64,000 nt of DNA. Origin: Streptomyces qaidamensis (lineage in GTDB: Bacteria; Actinomycetota; Actinomycetes; Streptomycetales; Streptomycetaceae). The position numbers and the translations under genes are program-made. The notes under the pieces were generated by a model, which saw only the letters and a list, made by a program, of their open reading frames with translations, searched no databases and had not been told where the DNA came from. Of the stretch, positions 1-9,609 are shown one piece after another; the first letter of the stretch is position 1, and each line of letters starts with the position of its first letter. The stretch is from contig NZ_CP015098.1 of the NCBI RefSeq assembly GCF_001611795.1, positions 4,154,001 through 4,218,000 on the forward strand, written 5' to 3'.

Positions 1-208
1 CCAGGGCCTTGAGCATCTGGTGGATCAGGGCCGGGTCCTGGACCACGACGGTGCGCGTTCCGGGTTGCAGGACGATCTCGACCATCGGTTCCCGTGTGTC
101 ACGCAGCGAGTCGATGAAGCCGAGGTTGTCGCGCATTCTCAGAGCGTGGCCGATGAACGGAAGCGATCCGGCAGCCCGAGGTATGGGGAGAGACGCAGCG
201 GACGTCAC
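1..208 (-). CDS. Cytochrome P450, N-terminal part (cut by window edge)
   Basis: Read on the minus strand from GTG at 208, the first 69 codons begin VTSAASLPIPRAAGSLPFIG and continue with FIDSLRDTREPMVEIVLQPG and VVVQDPALIHQML. The proline-rich PRAAGSLPFIGHAL stretch followed by a 'line up against the P450 beta-1 sheet' segment is typical of bacterial P450 N termini (heme monooxygenases). The start is supported by GGGAG about 8 nt upstream. The heme-binding cysteine region lies outside the window, so substrate and class cannot be judged. This start was not offered by any long open frame in the window and was found by reading the reverse strand. Confidence 0.7.
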   Translation of the reverse strand, partial: MTSAASLPIPRAAGSLPFIGHALRMRDNLGFIDSLRDTREPMVEIVLQPGTRTVVVQDPALIHQMLKAL

Positions 209-444
209 GGAACTCCCTTCACGGCAATCATGGGCGCCCCTATGGCTTCCCTGACCCTTCCCCGGCGCAATCCTGTCATGAACGTGTCCTGTGCCACGTG
301 GGACGAGCCGGCTGGAGGAGGAGTGCGGCGACTTCCGAGACCAGAACTGAGGCCGCCGACGATCGCGCGGCCCGCACCCGGCGCCGCCGCCGGGTCCGCT
401 GACGACGAAACCCCAGGTCAGACCACATCCGACCTGGGGTTCAG

Positions 445-521
445 TGGAGCCCCCTGTCGGATTCGAACCGACGACCTACGCATTACAAGTGCGTTGCTCT
501 GGCCAGCTGAGCTAAGGAGGC
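445..521 (-). tRNA. tRNA-Thr (anticodon TGT)
   Basis: On the minus strand the sequence folds as a tRNA: 5' acceptor GCCTCCT pairs with AGGGGGC, the D arm contains AGCTCAGCTGG, the anticodon loop is CTTGTAA giving anticodon TGT (Thr, codon ACA), and the T arm contains GGTTCGAATCC. The discriminator is T and CCA is encoded. Length is 74 nt plus CCA. Confidence 0.93.
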
Positions 522-675
522 GGGTGCCGTGCGCCGGGTTGTCGTGCGCGAGGGCGGCACCACTGTACACAGAGCCCGTTACGCCGAGCCACGAAGTTCC
601 GTCCGGGCCGGGGTCACGGCGTCTCGTACTCGAAGTGGTACGCCACAGCCGTCTCACCGTGCCGAGCGGTGAAGC

Positions 676-903
676 GGCCCTTTCACTTCGAAGGGCGGGA
701 TCTGGTACCTGGTCGCCCTCGCGGAGGAGGCCGTACGGACCTACCGGGTGTCGCGCCTGCTGTCCGTGGAGGAGACGGGGGCCGTCGCCGCGGGAGGCCT
801 GCTCCGGTTCGGCACGGAGGCGGAGGTGCTCGGCTCTCCCGGGCTCCGGCAGGCCGTGGCCCGGGCGGTGACGGCGCCGGCCGACCGGTACGGGCAGCCG
901 TGA
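676..903 (+). pseudogene. WYL-domain regulator, C-terminal remnant
   Basis: In the frame ending with TGA at 901-903 the translation reads KGGIWYLVALAEEAVRTYRV, then SRLLSVEETGAVAAGGLLRF and a short helical tail. The WYLVA core followed by the arginine-rich TYRVSRL strand is the hallmark of WYL domains found at the C end of many actinobacterial HTH regulators. A stop codon at 670-672 precedes it, no start or HTH domain is present, and upstream sequence is tRNA flank. I therefore read it as a leftover 3' end rather than a functional gene. Homology is by motif only. Confidence 0.55.
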
Positions 904-1008
904 AAGAGCCCGCACTGCCGTGAGCGGGCCCGGCCGGTCGTGAACAGGCCCGTTCAGCCGTGACGTGTCGCTTCGAAAATTTCCGCGAAGTTCACAGGCC
1001 CGGAACTA

Positions 1009-1055
1009 CTGACAGACGTGTGAACGCCAGGTACCGTCCTGAGCCAGTTCACACG
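1009..1055 (+). promoter_or_regulatory. msiK promoter with inverted-repeat operator candidate
   Basis: CTGACA (1009-1014), 17 nt, then TACCGT (1032-1037) form a good housekeeping-type promoter. A perfect 9-bp inverted repeat, CGTGTGAAC (1017-1025) and GTTCACACG (1047-1055), places one arm in the promoter spacer and the other just past the expected transcription start. A further GTTCACAGG half site starts at 990. The arrangement fits a repressor site; the regulator is unknown. Confidence 0.5.
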
Positions 1056-1149
1056 CGTGGACTACACCACAACGGAACACCCGTCGTGGCACCACCTTCC
1101 TACTCGGATCGTCCGGCACGTTCCTGCCGGTAGAAGGGGTTCATTCACC

Positions 1150-2238
<1,089 letters not shown>

Positions 2239-2287
2239 TCAACCAGCAACCGCACAACCCCGGGTGAATCACCCAGGTTGACGAAGA

Positions 2288-2313
2288 GGGCCCCGCAGCG
2301 TGCTGCGGGGCCC
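2288..2313 (+). terminator. Terminator after msiK
   Basis: Twelve-base perfect stem, GGGCCCCGCAGC (2288-2299) and GCTGCGGGGCCC (2302-2313), with a 2-nt loop as written. It is a typical GC-rich streptomycete hairpin without a T run. Confidence 0.8.
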
Positions 2314-2456
2314 TTCCCGTTGTCGACAAATACCCCGGCAGACCGGACGTTTCGAGCTGTGTGCGTCAACGCCATACCCAGAAAGTGGCACTCTCTCATC
2401 CCCCGAACCGGTGACTAAATGTCTACAAACCATTACCGGGCGCTACCCTCACACGC

Positions 2457-2906
2457 GTGAAGCACTCCATGAACCAACAGACGCGACGCGGCCGGGGCCC
2501 CGCCCGCCGGATCGGCCGCACCCTCGCTTTCGTCCTGCCCGTCGTCCTGGTGCTCTCCGGGACCCTCGCGGTCACCCGAGTCAACTGGTCGGGGAACTCC
2601 ACCGACCCGGTGCTCACCGCCGCGGACACCTCCGTGGGTTCCCCCCGGGCCGCCAAGCGCGCCCCCCAGGACGTCCTGCGCGACAAGCTGCTGACCGAAC
2701 TGCAGGAGGAGGACCCGGGCGTCGCCCTGACCCACCTCCAGCAGGCCGTCAACGGCCGCCCGTCGCTGGCGAAGCACTGCGCATCCATCGCCCGCACCCT
2801 CGGGCAGGCCGCCGTCCGGATCTACGGCCCGACCCGCGCCCAGTCCTACGCGCGACCGGTGTGCGACACTGCCTTCGCCACCGGCGTCGCCGCCGCGCAC
2901 AGCTGA
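2457..2906 (+). CDS. Conserved hypothetical single-pass membrane protein
   Basis: 149 aa. A basic N-terminus (QTRRGRGPARRIGR) precedes one hydrophobic segment (TLAFVLPVVLVLSGTLAV, about residues 24-41); the rest is predicted outside the membrane and contains two cysteines (near residues 109 and 136). I recognise no named domain. The start is taken as GTG 2457 because TACCCT at 2444-2449 is a -10 box only 7 nt upstream and no Shine-Dalgarno sequence is present, which suggests a leaderless mRNA; ATG 2469 is the alternative. It lies between msiK and the nucleotidyltransferase gene and is probably a single transcription unit. Confidence 0.75.
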   Translation: MKHSMNQQTRRGRGPARRIGRTLAFVLPVVLVLSGTLAVTRVNWSGNSTDPVLTAADTSVGSPRAAKRAPQDVLRDKLLTELQEEDPGVALTHLQQAVNGRPSLAKHCASIARTLGQAAVRIYGPTRAQSYARPVCDTAFATGVAAAHS

Positions 2907-3005
2907 GCGCACCGCCCTGCCACCGGGTGGGAAGTCCCTGACGGCTGACGCCGGCCCGATCGTCAGCCGCTGTCACGGGCGGGACGCCACGTACAGTTCG
3001 TTCTC

Positions 3006-3734
3006 ATGAGCGATCCGAGCGCCGCGTCCCGCCCCGTTCAAGCCGTCGTTCTGGCCGGTGGCCAGGGTTCCCGGCTGCGTCCGTACACCGACGACCGGCC
3101 CAAGCCGATGGTCGAGATCCCCGGGACGGGGACGCCGATCATCGGTCATCAGCTGTCCTGGCTCGCCGACGAGGGTGTGACGGACGTCGTGGTCTCCTGC
3201 GGCCATCTCGCCGAGGTGCTGCAGAAGTGGCTGGAGACGGCCGAATTGCCCGTCTCCGTCAAGACGGTCGTGGAGCCCGAGCCGCTCGGGCGCGGCGGCG
3301 GCCTCAAGTACGCCGCGGCGCATCTCCCCCACCCCGACCAGCCCTGGTACGCGACGAACGGGGACATCTGGACCCGGTTCTCGCTGCGCGACATGGCCGA
3401 CTTCCACGCCGAGCGCGATGCCGTCGCGACGCTGGCGCTGGCGCGGCCCCGGCTGCCGTGGGGGGCGGTGCAGACCGACGGGTTCGGGCGCATCACCGAC
3501 TTCATCGAGGCGCCCCCGTCGACCTTCGAGATCAACGCCGGCGTGTACGTCTTCTCCCCCGAGTTCGCCGGGCTGCTGCCGCACCGGGGGGACCACGAGC
3601 GGACGACGTTTCCCCATCTGGCCCGTGAGAGGCGGCTGGCCGGGTTCACGATCCCGCAGGGGTCGTACTGGCGGGCCATCGACACGGCGAAGGACCTGAC
3701 GGAGGCCGCGAAGGAACTGGCGGCGGGGCGCTAG
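3006..3734 (+). CDS. NDP-sugar pyrophosphorylase-like nucleotidyltransferase
   Basis: 242 aa with the N-terminal nucleotidyl-transferase fold: VVLAGGQGSRLRPYTDDRPKPM (the GGxGxRL-PxxxxxPKP loop that binds NTP and sugar phosphate), GRGGGLKYAA, the metal-binding NGD in YATNGDIW and the late EINAGVYVF strand. The family makes NDP-sugars from sugar 1-phosphates. The short length without a left-handed beta-helix C-terminal domain resembles glucose-1-phosphate or mannose-1-phosphate transferases, but the substrate cannot be read from sequence. The -10 box TACAGT (2992-2997) is 8 nt before the ATG and there is no Shine-Dalgarno sequence, so the transcript is probably leaderless. Confidence 0.85.
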   Translation: MSDPSAASRPVQAVVLAGGQGSRLRPYTDDRPKPMVEIPGTGTPIIGHQLSWLADEGVTDVVVSCGHLAEVLQKWLETAELPVSVKTVVEPEPLGRGGGLKYAAAHLPHPDQPWYATNGDIWTRFSLRDMADFHAERDAVATLALARPRLPWGAVQTDGFGRITDFIEAPPSTFEINAGVYVFSPEFAGLLPHRGDHERTTFPHLARERRLAGFTIPQGSYWRAIDTAKDLTEAAKELAAGR

Positions 3735-3760
3735 CCGCGGTGTGCGGTGCGCTGCGCTTC

Positions 3761-3918
3761 GGCCGCGGACCCGATGTGGTCACTCGCGCAGCTCCCCGCA
3801 CCCCTTGAGGGACGTCCGACCCGCACGCGCCAAGAACTGCCCCCGGCATGCCAGGCGGCCGCGGACCCGATGTGGTCACTCGCGCAGCTCCCCGCACCCC
3901 TTGAGGGACGTCCGACCC
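3761..3918. repeat. Duplicated 62-bp intergenic repeat
   Basis: Two copies, 3761-3822 and 3857-3918, appear identical over 62 bp and lie 96 nt apart between two convergent genes. The inner part, with CGCGCAGCTCCCCGCACCCC, resembles a short sequence that recurs in intergenic regions of many Streptomyces genomes (recalled, not searched). No coding potential is apparent. Confidence 0.8.
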
Positions 3919-3926
3919 TACGCGTG

Positions 3927-3962
3927 AGAGGGCCCCGCGCCTCCCGGTGCGGGGCCCCTCTG
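3927..3962. terminator. Bidirectional terminator
   Basis: AGAGGGCCCCGC on the left pairs with GCGGGGCCCCTCT on the right with one bulge and a short loop. It sits between the convergent nucleotidyltransferase and DoxX genes and can serve both. Confidence 0.75.
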
Positions 3963-3978
3963 TCGTTCGGGGCGGGGG

Positions 3979-5679
3979 CTAGCCCAGAAGGCCGCCCACC
4001 AGGCCCGGCCGGCCCGTGGAGGACGAGCCGTCGTCGCCCGAGCCGCCCGTCGAGCCCGCGCCGCCCGTCGCCGTGCCGCCGGAGGTGGGGCCGGTCGTGG
4101 TGCTGGGGGCCTGGTTCTCCGGGGTGGACTGCTGGGGCGGGGCCTGGCCCGCGGTGCCCTGGGTCTGACTGGGCGAGCCGCCGGTGACGGTGCCGGTGTC
4201 GCGGGTGGCGTCCGGCCGGGTCGTGGTGCCCGCGCTCGGGCTCGCGGAGCCGGCCGTGGCGCCCTGGGTGGGCGAGGAGGAGGAAGCCGACGGGGTCCGC
4301 TTCTCCTTGCGCTTGCCGGGCTCACCCGGGAGCGGCGAGCCGGGCAGTTCGTTGCGGGGGGCCTCGCCGGGACCCGGGACGACGACCCGGTCGGCGTCGC
4401 GGACGGCACCGCCGAGCAGCGAGCCGACGAGCAGGGTGACGCCGGTGGCGATGGCGGTGACGAGGGCACCGCGGCGCAGCACGTAGCGGCGCAGGTCCCA
4501 GATGTCGGCGCGGGGGCCGAGACGGCGCCAGGCGCTGCCGGCCAGGCGGCCGTCGACGGAGTACACGGGGGCGCCGGCGATGATCAGCGGCGACCAGGCG
4601 GCGAGGTAGATGATGTCGGGCGTCTCGTAGGCGGGGACGCTCTTCCAGCTGACCGTGACCAGCAGCGCGGCCGACAGCAGGGCGCCCAGGCAGGCGGCGA
4701 CGCGCTGCCAGCAGCCCAGCACCGTCAGGACGCCGACGATGACCTGGGCGAAGGCGATGACCAGGCCGGCGCCCACCGGGTGTTCCAGGGCGAACTGGCG
4801 CAGCGGCTCGGCGACTTCCCACGGGTGCAGCGTGTTGAGCCACTTGACCATGGAGCCGCGCTTGCCGCCTTCGAAGTAGACGGGGTCGCACAGCTTGCCC
4901 ATGCCGGCGTAGATCGAGATGAAGCCGAGGAAGACCCGCAACGGGAGCAGGACGACGCCGAGGTTCATCCGACGGCCCGGGTAGTAGGCGTGCCGGGCCG
5001 GGTCGTCGCCGTGCCGCTTGGCCCGGCGCCCAGTGCCGTCCGCGCCGGAGACCGACTCCTCGAACTCTCCGTCGCCGTAGGCCGGTTCGCCGTACGCCGG
5101 TTCGTCGTAGGCGCTGCCGACGGTGCGCATGGGCGGCAGCAGCCGGGTGCCGTCGGCGGGTTCGTGGGTGCGCTGGGGGCCGACGACCGGGGTCTCGACG
5201 GTCTGGGCGAGGTTGTCCTCGTAGCCGCCGCCGCTGTAGCCCGCGCCCTGGTACCCGGGGTCGTCGTAGCCCGGGCCCACACGGGAGATGACCTGGGTGG
5301 CTCCGGTGTCGGAGGCAGGCTCGTCGGCGTGGCGGACGCTCTCGTGCCGCACGGCCTGCAGGAGCCGGTGTGCGCCGGTGTCGTCGGGGGCGGATCTGCC
5401 GCTCCAGACGACGGGCCGGCGGCGGGCGGTGGCCCCGTCCGCCTCGCCCCCCACCTGAGGGATGCGGGCGGTGTCCTCGGTGGCGGTCAGATGCCGTGCG
5501 ACCCGGGGGGACTGGACGCGACGCGTCGATACGCCCAACTGCACGCGGAAACTCGCGTGATTGACGATGACCTGCGCCGGGTCGCTCGGCACCTTCACCA
5601 TGCTCAGCGCGGGAGCGTCGTCGAGTCCCGACGAGCGGTCCCCCGTGGGTGTGCGGGGTGTTCTGGTGTCCACACTCAT
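3979..5679 (-). CDS. DoxX-family membrane protein with long disordered ends
   Basis: 566 aa. About 235 N-terminal residues are soluble and low-complexity, with Tyr/Gly-rich repeats such as GYDDPGYQGAGYSGGGY and AYDEPAYGEPAYGD. A DoxX-like membrane domain follows with helices around LGVVLLPLRVFLGFISIYAGMGKL, GAGLVIAFAQVIVGVLTVLG, VAACLGALLSAALLVTV and an IIYLAAWSPLIIAGA segment, then a further helix LVTAIATGVTLLVGSLLGG. The last ~130 residues are Ser/Thr/Gly/Pro-rich. DoxX domains are linked to quinone and redox metabolism in other bacteria; the role here is unknown. The ATG at 5679 has no obvious Shine-Dalgarno sequence. It follows rlmB on the same strand after 128 nt. Confidence 0.85.
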   Translation of the reverse strand: MSVDTRTPRTPTGDRSSGLDDAPALSMVKVPSDPAQVIVNHASFRVQLGVSTRRVQSPRVARHLTATEDTARIPQVGGEADGATARRRPVVWSGRSAPDDTGAHRLLQAVRHESVRHADEPASDTGATQVISRVGPGYDDPGYQGAGYSGGGYEDNLAQTVETPVVGPQRTHEPADGTRLLPPMRTVGSAYDEPAYGEPAYGDGEFEESVSGADGTGRRAKRHGDDPARHAYYPGRRMNLGVVLLPLRVFLGFISIYAGMGKLCDPVYFEGGKRGSMVKWLNTLHPWEVAEPLRQFALEHPVGAGLVIAFAQVIVGVLTVLGCWQRVAACLGALLSAALLVTVSWKSVPAYETPDIIYLAAWSPLIIAGAPVYSVDGRLAGSAWRRLGPRADIWDLRRYVLRRGALVTAIATGVTLLVGSLLGGAVRDADRVVVPGPGEAPRNELPGSPLPGEPGKRKEKRTPSASSSSPTQGATAGSASPSAGTTTRPDATRDTGTVTGGSPSQTQGTAGQAPPQQSTPENQAPSTTTGPTSGGTATGGAGSTGGSGDDGSSSTGRPGLVGGLLG

Positions 5680-5807
5680 CTAACCGAGTGACGTCGCATT
5701 AGGACACTGCTTTGACCCGCCAGATCTGTCCGGACCCCGTCAAGCTTGTCCTCGTCGCGCCGTTGACACCGGAATTACCCCGTACGGGTGAAGTTCCGGA
5801 CGCCTGT

Positions 5808-6749
5808 TCAGTGACGTCGGCGGGCCGCCTCGTACAGCACGATCCCCGCCGCCACACCGGCGTTGAGCGACTCGGCGCCGCCCGGCATCGGGATCCGCAC
5901 CCGGACGTCACAGGTCTCTCCGACCAGCCGGGACAGGCCCTTTCCCTCACTGCCGACGACGATGACGACCGGGCCGTTCAGCGCCGGAAGCTCGCCGAGG
6001 TCGGCCTCGCCGTCGGCGGCCAGGCCGACGACCGTGATGCCGGCCTTCTTGTACGCCTCCAGGGTCCGGGTCAGGTTGGTGGCGCGGGCGACCGGGGTGC
6101 GGGCCGCCGCACCGGCGGACGTCTTCCAGGCACCGGCCGTCATACCTGCCGCACGGCGCTCGGGGACGACCACACCGTGACCGCCGAAGGCGGAGACGGA
6201 GCGGACGACCGCGCCGAGGTTGCGCGGGTCGGTGACGCCGTCGAGGGCGACGATCAGCGGGTCCACGCCCTCGTCGTAGGCGGCGGACGCCAGGTCCTCG
6301 GGGTGGGCGTACTCGTACGGCGGGACCTGGAGCACCATGCCCTGGTGGTTGAGACCGTTGGTCATCCGGTCCAGCTCGGGGCGCGGGGCCTCCATGAGGT
6401 TGATCCCGCCGCGCTCGGCGGCGACCTGGAGGGCCTCGCGCACCCGCTCGTCGTTGTCGATGAACTGCTGGACGTAGAGGGTCGAGGCCGGCACGCCCTC
6501 GCGCAACGCCTCCAGGACCGGGTTGCGCCCGACGACCAGCTCGGACGTGCCCTTGCCGCCCCGGCCGCGCACGGTGGGCCGGCGCACGGCCTGCTTCGCC
6601 TTGGCGTTGGCGACGCGGTTCTTCTTGTGCCCCTTGCGCATCTCGGCGGGCGGGGTCGGGCCCTTGCCTTCCAGGCCCCGGCGCCGCTGGCCGCCACTGC
6701 CGACCTGCGCGCCCTTCTTGCCGGACATGCGGCGGTTGTTCGCGGCCAT
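5808..6749 (-). CDS. rlmB: 23S rRNA 2'-O-ribose methyltransferase (TrmH/RlmB family)
   Basis: 313 aa SpoU/TrmH-family enzyme. A basic tail (GKKGAQVGSGGQRRRGLEGKG) leads into the substrate-binding domain (VVGRNPVLEALREGVPASTLYV) and the knotted SAM-binding domain with the three SpoU motifs: motif 1 DPRNLGAVVRSVSAFGGHGV, motif 2 VVIVVGSEGKGLSRLV and motif 3 AESLNAGVAAGIVLYEAAR. These enzymes methylate a ribose in 23S rRNA near position 2251 (E. coli numbering). It lies 117 nt downstream of cysS on the same strand; cysS-rlmB linkage is common in Gram-positive bacteria and supports the call. Actinobacterial relatives can also act as antibiotic-resistance methyltransferases, so the exact target is inferred. 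Confidence 0.88.
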   Translation of the reverse strand: MAANNRRMSGKKGAQVGSGGQRRRGLEGKGPTPPAEMRKGHKKNRVANAKAKQAVRRPTVRGRGGKGTSELVVGRNPVLEALREGVPASTLYVQQFIDNDERVREALQVAAERGGINLMEAPRPELDRMTNGLNHQGMVLQVPPYEYAHPEDLASAAYDEGVDPLIVALDGVTDPRNLGAVVRSVSAFGGHGVVVPERRAAGMTAGAWKTSAGAAARTPVARATNLTRTLEAYKKAGITVVGLAADGEADLGELPALNGPVVIVVGSEGKGLSRLVGETCDVRVRIPMPGGAESLNAGVAAGIVLYEAARRRH

Positions 6750-6866
6750 TGAGCTACCTGTCTCCGTGAAGTGATGCGTACGTACGTCTGTGTACGGCTC
6801 TTACGTCTGTGCAGTGTGCCGCCCGGAGGCCCCGGCGGCACAGTCGATCAGCCCGTGGGACTGGTC

Positions 6867-8261
6867 TCAGCGCGGGCCGAGGCTCCATCGCGGCCCCTGC
6901 GGGCTGTCCTCGATGACCAGACCGGACTGGCTCAGCTGGTCGCGGATGGCGTCCGCGGTGGGCCAGTCCTTGCGGGCCCGGGCGGCCTCGCGCTGGTCCA
7001 GCACCATGCGGACGAGCGTGTCGACCACACCGTGCAGATCATCGCCGCGGTCGCCCTCCCCGGCCCACTGGGGGTCCAGCGGGTCGAGACCGAGCACGCC
7101 CAGCATCGCGCGGACCTCGGCGAGCCGGGCCACCGCGGCTTCCTTGTCGTCGGCGGCCAGGGCGCTGTTGCCCTGCCGGACCGTGGTGTGCACCACGGCG
7201 AGCGCCTGCGGCACGCCCAGGTCGTCGTCCATGGCCTCGGCGAAGGCGAGCGGCACCTCGGGGGCGGGCTCGACGACGCCGGCCTTCTCGACCACGCGCT
7301 GCACGAAGCCCTCGATCCGCGCGAACGCCGACTCGGCCTCGCGCAGCGCCTCCTCGCTGTACTCGATCATCGACCGGTAGTGCGGGGTGCCCAGGTAGTA
7401 GCGCAGCACGATGGGACGCCAGCGCTTGACCATCTCGCTGACCAGCACCGAGTTGCCGAGCGACTTGGACATCTTCTCGCCGCTCATGGTGACCCAGGCG
7501 TTGTGCACCCAGTACCGGGCGAACTCGTCGCCGTAGGCCTTGGCCTGGGCGATCTCGTTCTCGTGGTGCGGGAAGACCAGGTCCAGGCCGCCGCCGTGGA
7601 TGTCGAAGGCGGTCCCGAGGTACTTGTGGGCCATCGCCGAGCACTCCAGGTGCCAGCCGGGACGGCCGCGGCCCCAGGGCGTCTCCCAGTCGGGCTCGCC
7701 GGGCTTGGTGGCCTTCCACATGGCGAAGTCGCGCGGGTCGCGCTTGCCCGAGACGCCCTCGTCGGGCTGGCGCAGGTCGTCGATGTCCTGGTTGGACAGC
7801 GCCAGGTACGCGGGGAAGGAGCGGACGTCGAAGTAGACGCTGCCGTCGGCCTCGTAGGCGTGCCCGCGCTCGATGAGGCCGCGCATCATCTCGACCATCT
7901 CGGTGATGTGGCCGGTGGCACGCGGCTCGTAGGTCGGGGGCAGGCAGCCGAGGGCGCGGTAGCCGTCGTTGAACGCCCGCTCGTTCTCGTAGCCGATGGC
8001 CCACCAAGGGCGGTTCTGGTCGGCCGACTTGGCGATGATCTTGTCGTCGATGTCGGTGACGTTCCGCACGAACGTGACGTCGTAGCCGCGGTACTCGAAC
8101 CAGCGGCGCATGATGTCGAAGTTCAGCCCGGACCGGATGTGCCCGATGTGCGGGGCGGCCTGCACGGTGGCACCGCACAGGTAGATCGAGACGCAACCCG
8201 GCTGGAGCGGGGAGAAGTCACGGATCTGCCGGGCGCTGGTGTCGTACAGGCGAATAGTCAC
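6867..8261 (-). CDS. cysS: Cysteinyl-tRNA synthetase
   Basis: 464 aa class I synthetase. Zn-ligand Cys in IYLCGATVQ (about residue 29), HIGH signature in APHIGHIRSG (38-41), KMSKS loop in SGEKMSKSLGNS, and the CysS-typical CSAMAHKYLG and HGGGLDLVFPHHENE metal-binding strands. It charges tRNA-Cys in the cytoplasm. I start at GTG 8261 (VTIRLYDTSARQIRDFSPL), which matches family N termini; the longer frame upstream adds unrelated residues. TACCCT at 8268-8273 is 6 nt before this codon, so the message is probably leaderless. It is first of a minus-strand group with rlmB and the DoxX gene. Confidence 0.95.
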   Translation of the reverse strand: MTIRLYDTSARQIRDFSPLQPGCVSIYLCGATVQAAPHIGHIRSGLNFDIMRRWFEYRGYDVTFVRNVTDIDDKIIAKSADQNRPWWAIGYENERAFNDGYRALGCLPPTYEPRATGHITEMVEMMRGLIERGHAYEADGSVYFDVRSFPAYLALSNQDIDDLRQPDEGVSGKRDPRDFAMWKATKPGEPDWETPWGRGRPGWHLECSAMAHKYLGTAFDIHGGGLDLVFPHHENEIAQAKAYGDEFARYWVHNAWVTMSGEKMSKSLGNSVLVSEMVKRWRPIVLRYYLGTPHYRSMIEYSEEALREAESAFARIEGFVQRVVEKAGVVEPAPEVPLAFAEAMDDDLGVPQALAVVHTTVRQGNSALAADDKEAAVARLAEVRAMLGVLGLDPLDPQWAGEGDRGDDLHGVVDTLVRMVLDQREAARARKDWPTADAIRDQLSQSGLVIEDSPQGPRWSLGPR

Positions 8262-8360
8262 CACTCCAGGGTAGTGGGCCCCGGGGTGTGCATCAGGACC
8301 TTCACCTCGGGGCTCACATATTCGTGACATTGGCAACGGGTCCGCCCCGAACGCCTGCCC

Positions 8361-8855
8361 TCAGCCCGCGCGCACCACCAGCGCCGTGGCCACCGCCATC
8401 AGCCCTTCGTCCCGGCCGGGGAAGCCGAGGCCGTCCGTCGTCGCGCCCGACACCGACACCGGGGCTCCGGCCGCCTCGGACAGGAGTTTCTGCGCCTCGT
8501 CCCGGCGCTTGCCGATCTTCGGGCGGGGGCCCACCACCTGTACGGCGATGTTGCCGATCCGGAAGCCCGCCTCGCGCACGATGCGCGCGGCCTCCGTCAG
8601 GAGGGTGACGCCGGAGGCGCCCGACCACTCGGGGCGGCCCGTGCCGAAGTGCTGCCCCAGGTCGCCGAGGCCGGCGGCGGAGAAGAGGGCGTTGCAGGCG
8701 GCGTGTGCGACGACGTCCGCGTCGGAGTGGCCGGCCAGGCCCGGGCCCTCGCCCTCCCACTTCAGGCCGGCGCACCACAGCTCGCGGCCCTCCTCGAAGG
8801 CGTGGATGTCGGTGCCGATGCCGACCTGGGGCAGAACGGGCTGGTCAGAAGCCAT
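8361..8855 (-). CDS. ispF: 2-C-methyl-D-erythritol 2,4-cyclodiphosphate synthase
   Basis: 164 aa. Metal ligands in the N-terminal GIGTDIHAF motif (Asp16, His18) and in the GHSDADVVAH motif, plus the family motif ATTDGLGFPGRDEG near the C-terminus. It forms the cyclic diphosphate in the MEP isoprenoid pathway (cytosol). Its start overlaps the end of ispD by 11 bp, so the two are translated from one mRNA, as in many actinobacteria. Confidence 0.95.
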   Translation of the reverse strand: MASDQPVLPQVGIGTDIHAFEEGRELWCAGLKWEGEGPGLAGHSDADVVAHAACNALFSAAGLGDLGQHFGTGRPEWSGASGVTLLTEAARIVREAGFRIGNIAVQVVGPRPKIGKRRDEAQKLLSEAAGAPVSVSGATTDGLGFPGRDEGLMAVATALVVRAG

Positions 8856-9609
8856 CGTTGAGCCTCCTGCGGGCCAGGACCGCCTCGGCGAGAACCAGGT
8901 CCAGGGGGCGGGTGACCTTGAAGGCCTCCTCGTGGCCGGGCACGGCCACGACCGTGAGGCCGAGCTGCTCGACCATGCCGGCGTCGTCGGTGACCTCGCC
9001 GGTGACCGTCTCGTGCGCCCGGACCAGCGTGGCCCGGTCGAAGCCCTGCGGGGTCTGCACCGCCCTCAGCAGGGCGCGCTCCGGCGTGGCGACGACCGGC
9101 TCCGGCTCGCCGGGGGTGCCGGCGGGCTCGACCTGCTTGACGGTGTCGGCCAGCGGGAGCGCCGGAACCACGGCGGGTGCGCCGTCGCGCACGGCCTCGA
9201 TCACCGCGTCGACCGTGTCCACCGGCACCAGCGGCCGGGCCGCGTCGTGGACCAGCACGATGTCGTGGCCGGGCGGCAAGGCGTCCAGCCCGAGCTTCAC
9301 TGACTCCTGGCGGCTCTGCCCGCCCGGCACGACGAGGAAGTCCGTCCGCTCGGGCAGCGCGTGCGCGTCGAGCAGGGACCTGACCTCAGCGGCGCCCTCG
9401 GGCGGGGCCACGACGACGACCAGGGAGACGGCCCGGGAGGCGGCCATCGCGCGGACCGCGTGGATCAGCATGGGGGTGCCGCTCAGCGCGCGCAGCGCCT
9501 TGGGCGCGCCCGGACCGAGCCGCACACCGCGGCCGGCGGCCGGGATCACGGCCGCCGTACGGGCCGCCGAGGGGCCGGCGGGCGGCGAGGGACGCGAATC
9601 GTCAGACAT
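8845..9609 (-). CDS. ispD: 2-C-methyl-D-erythritol 4-phosphate cytidylyltransferase
   Basis: 254 aa. The CTP-binding loop AVIPAAGRGVRLGPGAPKAL, the VHDAARPLVP motif and DDAGMVEQLG are diagnostic for IspD, which makes CDP-methylerythritol in the MEP pathway. It lies immediately upstream of ispF (11-bp overlap). carD lies 292 nt further upstream on the same strand, so carD-ispD-ispF may be cotranscribed. The 292-nt gap holds no recognisable gene. Confidence 0.94.
   Translation of the reverse strand: MSDDSRPSPPAGPSAARTAAVIPAAGRGVRLGPGAPKALRALSGTPMLIHAVRAMAASRAVSLVVVVAPPEGAAEVRSLLDAHALPERTDFLVVPGGQSRQESVKLGLDALPPGHDIVLVHDAARPLVPVDTVDAVIEAVRDGAPAVVPALPLADTVKQVEPAGTPGEPEPVVATPERALLRAVQTPQGFDRATLVRAHETVTGEVTDDAGMVEQLGLTVVAVPGHEEAFKVTRPLDLVLAEAVLARRRLNDGF

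Noticed and set aside
4780..5691. 303-aa plus-strand frame opposite the DoxX gene
   Set aside because: It is antisense to a well-supported gene, has no ribosome-binding site and shows only GC-skewed composition.
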